Source: Flavobacteriales bacterium (lineage in GTDB: Bacteria; Bacteroidota; Bacteroidia; Flavobacteriales_D; Parvicellaceae). From it: a stretch of DNA of 64,000 nt. A program made the translations under genes and the position numbers. Of the stretch, positions 57,874 to 64,000 are shown in pieces. Positions within the stretch are counted from its first letter, which is position 1; each line of letters starts with the position of its first letter. Where the stretch lies: contig JACJZN010000006.1 in the NCBI GenBank assembly GCA_020635565.1, positions 558,001-622,000 of the forward strand. Direction: 5' to 3'. A model generated the notes under the pieces. It did no database searches, was not told the DNA's origin, and worked only from the letters and a program-made list of their open reading frames with translations.

Positions 57874-58817
57874 TTTATTCTCATACTTTCTAAAACCCAA
57901 ATCCATCTAGCTATTCTCTTGTAATAACCCGAATTCAGGTTGTATTTAGTGCACAGTTGATCTATTCTAGAAATTAGGACTTTAAACGCATTTCTGTCTC
58001 TTCTAAATGTTTTGGATATTTCTTGTAATTTTTCTTTATACTGGATCATTAAAAGATCATCGTACTTATTTCCAAATACGTCTTTTGCAAAATATAAAGA
58101 CTCTAACAAATTGAATCGATCTTGAATCAATCTATATTTTTCTCCTTTATTGGCATTACTTGCCCCCTCAGAGTGAATACGGTAAACAGCTGTAGGTTCA
58201 TCAATGAATCCATACTTTCCATATTTCCCAAATAATATAGACATGGCGATATCTCCATAAGGCACTTTACGAAAAGTTTCTGGGAACTCCAATTCATTTC
58301 GAAACATTACTGTTCTTGATTTTAATCTTAATTGATTCTTCAATATAATTTCTACAGTAGAAAAAGTTTGTTCGAGATAACCTTTATTACTTTTTGGAGC
58401 TTCTTCATCTATCCAATCTCCATTCTTGTTAATCAAATGAGAATGCCAAGTATGACAGACAAAACACTCTGGATTATTTACCAAAAAGTCTACCTGCTTT
58501 TGTAATTTATTGGGGTCGCTCCAATAATCATCACCTTCGCAGATAGCAATATACTTTCCCCGCGCTTTTTTAAACAGAATTTCCGTTAAAGAATTGATTT
58601 TACCGTATTGATTCTCCGTTTGATACACATTATTGAACAGTTGAGGGTATTTTTCTTCATATTCTTTTACCAACTCAGCCGTGCCGTCTGTAGAAGCGTC
58701 ATCATGTACAAGGATTTCGAACTCAAAATTTGTTTTTTGACGAACAAAACTATCCAAACACTCTTTTATGTATTCTTTGTGATTATATGTCTGCGTACAA
58801 ATACTTACGGTGATCAT
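57870..58817 (-). CDS. glycosyltransferase family 2
   Basis: 315 residues; start at ATG 58817 (MITVSICTQTYNHKEYIKE) chosen over one 6 codons earlier. GT-A motifs: VSICTQTYNHKEYI, FEILVHDDASTDGTAELVKEYEE (about 38-60, segments) and ARGKYIAICEGDDYWSDPNKLQKQ (about 84-107), with DxD as EGDD. These are typical of GT2s that add sugars such as rhamnose or galactose. Eight bases after the beta-propeller gene's stop and overlapping the next gene by ATGA. Confidence 0.9.
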   Translation of the reverse strand: MITVSICTQTYNHKEYIKECLDSFVRQKTNFEFEILVHDDASTDGTAELVKEYEEKYPQLFNNVYQTENQYGKINSLTEILFKKARGKYIAICEGDDYWSDPNKLQKQVDFLVNNPECFVCHTWHSHLINKNGDWIDEEAPKSNKGYLEQTFSTVEIILKNQLRLKSRTVMFRNELEFPETFRKVPYGDIAMSILFGKYGKYGFIDEPTAVYRIHSEGASNANKGEKYRLIQDRFNLLESLYFAKDVFGNKYDDLLMIQYKEKLQEISKTFRRDRNAFKVLISRIDQLCTKYNLNSGYYKRIARWIWVLESMRIK

Positions 58818-58824
58818 ACGTCTA

Positions 58825-59784
58825 TTATTCTTCAATCAATTCGGCTATTCCAAAGCCATTTCTTCCAAATTCGTTTCCACAATAGAAGATATAAATTTTT
58901 CCATCGATTTCAGAAACCTGCGGATATGCCATCATTTCAGAATCCCAACCTTCATCAGACACGTCAATCTTCATTTTATCGTCTTCACGATGCCATTCTT
59001 CCAGATCATCAGACCAGGCATAGCCCAACCTGTATGCTCCATCAGCTCCGCCTCTAAAATCTAAAGGTTGTCTGTAGGCAAACACTGCATTCCACTTATC
59101 CTTATACCTGAAAATGGAGAACGAAACCTGACATTCATCCTCGTACTTCGAAGGAATTACGGGAATTCCGTCTCTATCCCAGTTTATTCCATCTTTTGAG
59201 GTAGCATGGGCAAACTTGTACACAGGCTCGTACTTTCCTTCATGCTGCAACCATTTTGTACCAATCAAATACCACATGTGCCAAGTGTCTTCCACGCGAA
59301 CGATTTTTGGTCCGGATAAAAGATAAGGTTCCTTGTGCGTTTGACCGAGTATAGGTCCTTCACTGATCTTCTTGAATGTGGTTCCTCCGTCCTCGCTAAT
59401 AGCAAGTCCTACCGCCATTGTGTAAGGCACTGTATATAACCTTGACCAGCCTGTGTAGTACCCATAAATCTTGTCGCCAACAGGAACAAAGCAGCTCGTC
59501 ATACTCCCGAATTCATCAAAAGTACCTGGTCCTCCTAGATCAAAAAGAGGATTTTCCCCTATTCTTTTGACTTTGGTCAGGTCAAAACGATCGAGATCGA
59601 CAAATCCTGATCTCGACACATACTGAAGGTCTGCTCCTCTTTTCGGACGAGTAGCAAAATAAACCCTTACGGTGTTATCATCTAATACATAAGGAAATGG
59701 TAATTGCGCGTATTCCTCCATCCAGGGCTGTGTTTCCACTTCCAGAGGATTAAATACATTTCCGAGTTTTTTCCAGTTTAGCAT
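58825..59784 (-). CDS. five-bladed beta-propeller glycosidase-like protein (GH43/GH130-like)
   Basis: 319 residues. Several blades with W/F-D/E-x-x-G... pattern: RVYFATRPKRGADLQYVSRSGFVDLD, FDEFGSMTSCFVPVGDKIYGYYTGW, GLAISEDGGTTFKKI, EPYLLSGPKIVRVEDTWHMWYLIGT and GWDSEMMAYPQVSEIDGKIYIFYCGN. This resembles glycosidase- or phosphorylase-type propellers common beside FkbM and formyltransferase genes in glycan loci. Acidic residues possibly catalytic are DEFGSM and DSEMM. No signal peptide, so cytoplasmic and perhaps not a hydrolase of a polymer. Ten bases from the FkbM gene; operon. Confidence 0.72.
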   Translation of the reverse strand: MLNWKKLGNVFNPLEVETQPWMEEYAQLPFPYVLDDNTVRVYFATRPKRGADLQYVSRSGFVDLDRFDLTKVKRIGENPLFDLGGPGTFDEFGSMTSCFVPVGDKIYGYYTGWSRLYTVPYTMAVGLAISEDGGTTFKKISEGPILGQTHKEPYLLSGPKIVRVEDTWHMWYLIGTKWLQHEGKYEPVYKFAHATSKDGINWDRDGIPVIPSKYEDECQVSFSIFRYKDKWNAVFAYRQPLDFRGGADGAYRLGYAWSDDLEEWHREDDKMKIDVSDEGWDSEMMAYPQVSEIDGKIYIFYCGNEFGRNGFGIAELIEE

Positions 59785-59793
59785 TTTTGTTAG

Positions 59794-60903
59794 TTAATTG
59801 TTGTCAAAAAAAGCATACAACACGAGCATCATAGACATGTAATTTCGTTGTCTCAATTGAAGTTTGATGTCAGGGGCAATCTGTTTGAGCAAAATCGGCA
59901 ACCTGTAAAAATCTTCTTTTACGTGCATTTTCGTGGCAAGAAACGGTTTTTCATTTCGTATTGTGTTTTCAGCTCCTAAAATCGCTTTGTACTCCGCTCC
60001 GTTAATATCGAACTTCATATACGTAACCGTTCTTCCCAGATCCTTCAAAATTGAATCTATGGTATCCACGGAAATTTTAAGATCACCATCCTCTTTTATC
60101 TTGCTGTCTATATCCATTTCTGTATTTGAAAAAGACAACACTGTTTTCTCATTCCATGCTCCCAACTGAATGGTGGTACATTTGTCCTCAATGCCTAACT
60201 TCTTGATGGTTGAGTTCAACTGTTCAAACATCTTCGGAAAGGGTTCAAGAGAAACGATATGATCAAACTCGCCATTGGTAATTTTTTGAAAATCGACAAT
60301 TGAGTCTCCGGTAAACCCTCCCACGTCTAACATTACTTCATTACGTTTTTCCGGGAAATTTTCCTTGGTAAAATACAAATGATCATGTTCTACGTTGGGC
60401 AATATATGGCTTGGATCACCTGTGAGTTTGGTATTAATTGCACCAATAAAAGTCCTTCTTGAGAGTTCATCATCAAACAAATCGTACGCTTGCTCAAATT
60501 CGCCAAGATGTTCCTCCACAAATTCCAAATCCATGAAAGCGTCCGGAATATTCAGGAAATCGGGTACATCCAGCACCATCAAAGAGTCTATTCCTTTTGA
60601 CTTGAATCTCTCAATCACGGCTGGGTAATTGGAAATTCCGATAACCACATGATAATCATCGATTGAATCCAGAATACTTTCAATTTCAATCACCTCAATG
60701 CCCATGTAATGATCAGCCTGCTTATACTGTCTGTCTACTGCCAAATTAAAAACTTCAATTCCCTTTGCGCGAAGATAGTTGTAGACGACATAAGCATAAA
60801 CGCTGGCTCCATATATAACCACAGGTTTTTTGACTTCATTTATGGTTCTGACAATCCGATCCTGAAGGAATTCTTCCGTATTTACAATTTTTTCCAATAG
60901 CAT
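59794..60903 (-). CDS. FkbM family methyltransferase with N-terminal nucleotide-binding-like domain
   Basis: 369 residues. The C-terminal FkbM domain: RNEVMLDVGGFTGDSIVDFQKI (about residues 179-200), FDHIVSLEPFPKMFEQLNSTI (about 206-226), VDTIDSILKDLGRTVTYMKFDINGAEYKAILGAENTI (about 276-312, segments), where DxNGAE is the usual motif. It methylates a hydroxyl (O-methyltransferase) of a sugar or acid. The N-terminal 120 residues (KKPVVIYGASVYAYVVYNYL) form a Rossmann-like domain often seen before such methyltransferases in polysaccharide loci. Adjacent to formyltransferase (1-base gap). Confidence 0.86.
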   Translation of the reverse strand: MLLEKIVNTEEFLQDRIVRTINEVKKPVVIYGASVYAYVVYNYLRAKGIEVFNLAVDRQYKQADHYMGIEVIEIESILDSIDDYHVVIGISNYPAVIERFKSKGIDSLMVLDVPDFLNIPDAFMDLEFVEEHLGEFEQAYDLFDDELSRRTFIGAINTKLTGDPSHILPNVEHDHLYFTKENFPEKRNEVMLDVGGFTGDSIVDFQKITNGEFDHIVSLEPFPKMFEQLNSTIKKLGIEDKCTTIQLGAWNEKTVLSFSNTEMDIDSKIKEDGDLKISVDTIDSILKDLGRTVTYMKFDINGAEYKAILGAENTIRNEKPFLATKMHVKEDFYRLPILLKQIAPDIKLQLRQRNYMSMMLVLYAFFDNN

Positions 60904-60904
60904 A

Positions 60905-61738
60905 TTATATTCTTTTTGAGGTAGGGAATTTTGGTGGTGGCGGATATTTCGGATGCTCGTTCAATCCGAGATAAATGTCTTTGCCTTCAACAGGAGAATA
61001 AAGGGTCAAATACGCCATAGATTCAGGAGGAGAATCAAACACATTATTGATATATTTTTTCTGTTCGTCAACGAATAGTATTGCCCCGTTGTATTGTCTC
61101 TGGCATCTTACTTTCCTCCTGATCACCTCAAGATCGTCTTTGGCAAGGTCTATGGTAAATTCTAACTCAGTAACCCAGGGTCTATAGTCGCCATCAACGA
61201 TCTCTTCGCCAAGGCTATTGCCATCAAGGTATTCATTCAATTTCTCCACCAGATAAGGGATCCCTTCTTCCAGTCTGATCTTCACATCGTTCGTATCGTC
61301 CTCCCGGTTAATTGGAACGTCATGAGTAGCGATAAGTACCCCGGCATCAATTTTGTCGTTGATCAGGTGCATAGACATTGCGGTAGTCCTGTGCCCGAGA
61401 AGAATTGGCCAAATATCCGGATTGGGACCTCTATTGGTCTTAAGGTCACCTCGATGAAGGTTGAAAAAACGATACTTGCTTGTAAGACTGGCCGGAACCA
61501 GCATATCTAACTGATAGATAAAAAACGGGGTTGATTCGTCATATTCCAGAATCAGTGCTTTGAAATCTTTAATCCAATCAAATTGGCGAACTTCCAGCCC
61601 CAATTCTTCTGCCTGATCCAGCAAAACTTGTGTCACACGTTTCTTCAGACATAGTGCTCCAATCACGCAGAACTTATCGGACTCCGACAATGCACGTAAC
61701 CCTAATGCTGAAGAACCAATGAAAACAATGTTTTTCAT
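60905..61738 (-). CDS. formyltransferase family protein (N10-formyl-THF type)
   Basis: 277 residues. IVFIGSSALGLRALSE opens the fold. The core FFNLHRGDLKTNRGPNPDIWPIL (about residues 103-125, segments) with MHLINDKIDAGVLI (about 135-148) has the Asn/His/Asp trio of Fmt- and ArnA-like N-formyltransferases. There is no C-terminal tRNA-binding domain of the Fmt type. It likely formylates an amino sugar amine using 10-formyl-tetrahydrofolate, as in 4-formamido sugars of O-antigens. It is next to the FkbM gene and 1 base after a tiny gene. Confidence 0.86.
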   Translation of the reverse strand: MKNIVFIGSSALGLRALSESDKFCVIGALCLKKRVTQVLLDQAEELGLEVRQFDWIKDFKALILEYDESTPFFIYQLDMLVPASLTSKYRFFNLHRGDLKTNRGPNPDIWPILLGHRTTAMSMHLINDKIDAGVLIATHDVPINREDDTNDVKIRLEEGIPYLVEKLNEYLDGNSLGEEIVDGDYRPWVTELEFTIDLAKDDLEVIRRKVRCQRQYNGAILFVDEQKKYINNVFDSPPESMAYLTLYSPVEGKDIYLGLNEHPKYPPPPKFPTSKRI

Positions 61739-61739
61739 A

Positions 61740-61880
61740 TTATTCTTTCACTGCATAAGCATTGGGCATCCATGAATTTGGAAGTGTTTTGATCTTCACT
61801 CCTGGTAACAACTCGCAAACCGCAAGTGTCTCACCCGGACCAAGTTCAAATACAGACTGATGTTTTAGTTTATTCTCCAT
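61740..61880 (-). CDS. small ORF, 46 residues, unknown function
   Basis: ATG at 61880 to TAA at 61740 (complement). The product begins MENKLKHQSVFELGPGET and ends NSWMPNAYAVKE, a soluble acidic peptide with a Gly-Pro-Gly turn. It fills the space between the SDR and formyltransferase genes exactly (1-base gap to the latter, 12 bases from the SDR's stop), has an A-rich leader before its ATG, and lies in the operon direction. Not recognised; translation is inferred from position alone. Confidence 0.5.
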   Translation of the reverse strand: MENKLKHQSVFELGPGETLAVCELLPGVKIKTLPNSWMPNAYAVKE

Positions 61881-61892
61881 TTTTTTTATATC

Positions 61893-62642
61893 TTATAGTA
61901 CCAATCCTCCATTAACCTTTAACGTTTCTCCGTTAAAGAAATCATTCTCAATAGCAAATTGAGCAGCAAGTACCACTTCATTTATTTCTCCAGTTCTTCT
62001 TAATGGCGTTTTTTCTATCCAGTTTGCAAGCATTTTTTCTTCCAGCGCATCGTGCGTTCCCAACGTATTCATAAATCCTGGCGCGATGGATACTGAACGA
62101 ATTCCGAATCCACCAAGTTCTTTTGCCCACACTCTGCTCATGGCTTCTACTGCAGATTTTGATGCTGAATAAGCTGTTTGCCCAATGTTTCCTACTGCTG
62201 CAATTGAACTAATGTTCACAATTAAACCTTTATTTCGCTTTCGGATCATTTTTGCAGCGAAGGATCTGGTCATATAGAACACCGCATTCAGATTTACCTG
62301 AATCACCTGATCCCAAAGTTCTACCTCGTGTCTGCTATCGGGGCGTTTAAGTAAGTTGACCAAAGGTGCGTTTTTCATTATTCCCGCGTTATTGATCAAC
62401 ACGTTGGCTTCGCTGTTCTTCTCAAAAATTTCATCGATCAACGCTTCAACGAGCTGATTCTTGGTAATGTCACACTGAAATGAAAGTATCGAAGGGTCTT
62501 CTTGAGTCAATTGATCCAGAGACTCTTTATTGATATCCACTGCAAATACCTTAGCTCCTTTCGAAGAAAAGTACAACGACATTGCTTTCCCGAATCCGGA
62601 TCCGGCACCTGTGATCACGATATTGGCATCCTCAATTTTCAT
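61893..62642 (-). CDS. short-chain dehydrogenase/reductase (FabG-like)
   Basis: 249 residues. ANIVITGAGSGFGKAMSLYF (about residues 6-25) is the TGxxxGxG cofactor loop. NNAGIMKNAPL (about 86-96), NISSIAAVGNIGQTAYSASKSAVEAMSRV (about 143-171, segments) holds Ser and YxxxK (YSASK). VNGGLVL ends the protein. 3-oxoacyl-ACP reductase-like; with an acyl carrier protein gene directly before it, it probably reduces an acyl-ACP intermediate used to decorate the sugar. Shares one base with the acyl carrier protein gene (62642). Confidence 0.93.
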   Translation of the reverse strand: MKIEDANIVITGAGSGFGKAMSLYFSSKGAKVFAVDINKESLDQLTQEDPSILSFQCDITKNQLVEALIDEIFEKNSEANVLINNAGIMKNAPLVNLLKRPDSRHEVELWDQVIQVNLNAVFYMTRSFAAKMIRKRNKGLIVNISSIAAVGNIGQTAYSASKSAVEAMSRVWAKELGGFGIRSVSIAPGFMNTLGTHDALEEKMLANWIEKTPLRRTGEINEVVLAAQFAIENDFFNGETLKVNGGLVL

Positions 62643-62866
62643 TACAGATACTTCGCCACTGTTTTTTTAATCGCATCAAAGCTGATCATTTCAGCGATGT
62701 CGTCTCCGCTCATTTCAATGCCAAATTCATCCTCGATCGCCACGATCAGGTTCATATGGGTTAACGAATCCCAATTATTCACATCATCCATAGTAAGATC
62801 CTGCCCTGCTTGTTCTGTTGTTACTTTTAACGTACTAACTAATACTTGATTAATTTTTTCTTCCAT
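62642..62866 (-). CDS. acyl carrier protein
   Basis: 74 residues. NNWDSLTHMNLIVAIEDEFGIEMSGDDI (about residues 31-58) contains the DSL phosphopantetheine site (Ser35) and the following helix, typical of acyl carrier proteins. It is separate from the usual fab genes and sits between an SDR and an acyltransferase, so it probably serves a dedicated acyl-loading pathway for sugar decoration. The partial AMP-ligase upstream (63552-64000) would load it. It starts 11 bases before the acyltransferase's stop, and its stop overlaps the SDR's first base. Confidence 0.92.
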   Translation of the reverse strand: MEEKINQVLVSTLKVTTEQAGQDLTMDDVNNWDSLTHMNLIVAIEDEFGIEMSGDDIAEMISFDAIKKTVAKYL

Positions 62867-62877
62867 TCTCTATTCTT

Positions 62878-63555
62878 TTATACTCTAAAACATGAAGACA
62901 TCCTTGTAAACTGATCTGAATTTAACCGATGCGATTCTGTTGGAGGAATTAGGAGGACTGTCTTTTCTTTTAAACTCTTTGTAGTAAGCGTAGCAGCTCC
63001 TATCATGCAACTGGCTCCAATGTTTACTTCATTACCTATCACGGCTCCTAAGCCTACAAAAGTATTTCTACCTAACACTGTCACGCCTCCTATTGAACAC
63101 CCTCCAGTCAACCAGCAATTATCTTCAATTGTGGTGTGATGGCCTATCATTGCACCACCCCAAACAAATACATTATTGCCCAGACTAACGCAAGGTTGAA
63201 TTACTGCATCGTCCATCACAATGGTATTCTCACCAATTGTAAATTCTCCTTTTACAAAAGGACTCACGTAACTTGCAAAACGGTATCCTAGTTCCTTAAA
63301 ATGATCATATTTACCTGCTCTTAATCCATTGATCCCCTGATATCCCGTAGCTACAAAAACCATATACTCTGACGCAGGAAATTTCTCCTCAACCTCCGAC
63401 AGTTTAGTCAATGGTTTCCCAAAAACCGAATCAGCCGTTGCGTACGGATCATCAACGACATAAGAAACGACATTATAATCCGAATCCCGATTGAAATAAA
63501 AACTAACAGCTTCTGCTATCTTTCCTGCTCCAAATATGATGATGTCTTTTTTCAT
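62878..63555 (-). CDS. sugar O/N-acyltransferase, NeuD/PglD-like
   Basis: 225 residues. A Rossmann-like N-terminal domain (KKDIIIFGAGKIAEAVSFYF, residues 2-21) is followed by a hexapeptide left-handed helix (ENTIVMDDAVIQPCVSLGNNVFVWGGAMIGHHTTIEDNCWLTGGCSIGGVTVLGRNTFVG, segments). The catalytic base is the His in IGHHTTIED. This layout is that of the NeuD/PglD acyltransferases, which use acetyl-CoA (or here perhaps acyl-ACP) on an amino sugar. It overlaps the AMP-ligase gene's stop by 4 bases. Confidence 0.9.
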   Translation of the reverse strand: MKKDIIIFGAGKIAEAVSFYFNRDSDYNVVSYVVDDPYATADSVFGKPLTKLSEVEEKFPASEYMVFVATGYQGINGLRAGKYDHFKELGYRFASYVSPFVKGEFTIGENTIVMDDAVIQPCVSLGNNVFVWGGAMIGHHTTIEDNCWLTGGCSIGGVTVLGRNTFVGLGAVIGNEVNIGASCMIGAATLTTKSLKEKTVLLIPPTESHRLNSDQFTRMSSCFRV

Positions 63556-64000
63556 TTAGTTAGGTGCTCTTTTAATTTTAAGCGGTCTATCTTCCCGTTT
63601 TGATTCTTTGGCAAATGCTCAAAATAAAAATACAAATCAGGAAGCATGTACGAAGGTAAATACTTTTTCAAAACTTCTGATACTTTATCCTGTTCCTTTT
63701 CCTGAGAGCTCAGGCAAGCAATGATCTTCGAAGAAAATTTGTCATTATCAAGATAAATCACTGCGGCTTCCTTCACGAATCCGATCGCATTAAAGGCATT
63801 TTCAATTTCCTCTAATTCGATACGGTATCCCATCCTTTTGATCTGATTATCTTTTCTTCCACAGAACATATACATTTTAGTCTCTGGGTCTTGCTTCACT
63901 AAATCTCCGCTTTTGTAGACCATCTGTGTGTGCGATAAAACAGAAGGATCACTCACAAATACTTCCGCAGTCTTTTCAGGATTCTTGTAATATCCTATCC
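63552..64000 (-). CDS. AMP-dependent acyl-activating enzyme, C-terminal part
   Basis: A partial gene running off the window (the frame stays open to 64000). The visible part starts GYYKNPEKTAEVFVSDP, then YKSGDLVKQDPETKMYMFCGRKDNQIKRMGYRIELEEIE and ends LPKNQNGKIDRLKLKEHL. This is the hinge and C-terminal domain (GRxDxQIKxxGxRIELxEIE; PKxxNGKxDR) of adenylate-forming enzymes, including the last catalytic lysine (NGKIDR). It would activate a carboxylic acid as acyl-AMP and load the carrier protein at 62642-62866. Overlaps the acyltransferase by 4 bases. Confidence 0.92.
   Translation of the reverse strand, partial: IGYYKNPEKTAEVFVSDPSVLSHTQMVYKSGDLVKQDPETKMYMFCGRKDNQIKRMGYRIELEEIENAFNAIGFVKEAAVIYLDNDKFSSKIIACLSSQEKEQDKVSEVLKKYLPSYMLPDLYFYFEHLPKNQNGKIDRLKLKEHLTK

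Overview
The window looks chromosomal and comes from a member of the Bacteroidota, most likely a marine Flavobacteriales-type organism. This rests on AT-rich DNA, several promoters of the Bacteroidota form TTTG-N19-TAnnTTTG, a type IX secretion C-terminal sorting domain, many short lipoproteins and typical family content (DUF2461, DUF3817, M61 peptidase, potassium channel). No rRNA, tRNA or CRISPR array was seen.

Region 1 (1-18788) is an integron-type gene-cassette array without an integrase in view. Fifteen short, mostly one-gene units are separated by attC-like sites. Each unit begins with TTGxxx, the second half of a GTTRRRY-like box, and ends with the exact reverse complement of its own first 9-10 bases, as expected for cassettes integrated from circles. 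Cargo: lipoproteins and secreted or outer-membrane proteins, a complete three-gene type II restriction-modification operon (C-protein-like regulator, C5 methyltransferase, PD-(D/E)xK nuclease), a HEPN/MNT toxin-antitoxin pair, GNAT acetyltransferases (one broken), DUF4238, DUF5655 and unknown proteins. Two copies of one IS110-group element (the first cut by the window edge) sit at the same place inside attC sites. Their noncoding leader can fold into a two-loop bridge-type RNA whose guides match the attC target and the element's own ends. An IS3-family element truncates a type IX secreted protein near the right end of the array.

Region 2 (18900-30900) is ordinary chromosome: purD, a nonsense-broken inward-rectifier potassium channel, a lipoprotein, aroQ, a zinc-ribbon protein, DUF2461, efp, a VOC protein, a PhyH dioxygenase, an MBL hydrolase, a DUF3817 membrane protein and an M61 aminopeptidase.

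Region 3 (30891-64000) is a large surface-polysaccharide locus, mostly on the minus strand. It holds a UDP-sugar epimerase/decarboxylase, GT2 and GT4 glycosyltransferases, two acyltransferase-3 membrane proteins, a Wzy-like polymerase and a nonulosonic-acid set (UDP-GlcNAc 2-epimerase, NeuB-type synthase, KdsC-like phosphatase, SpsF/NeuA-like cytidylyltransferase). It also carries six PAPS-type sulfotransferases, four of them on the plus strand. The right end has an acyl-activation module (AMP-ligase, acyl carrier protein, SDR, NeuD/PglD-like acyltransferase, formyltransferase) that probably decorates an amino sugar. Together these genes predict a sulfated, acylated, sialic-acid-like surface glycan.
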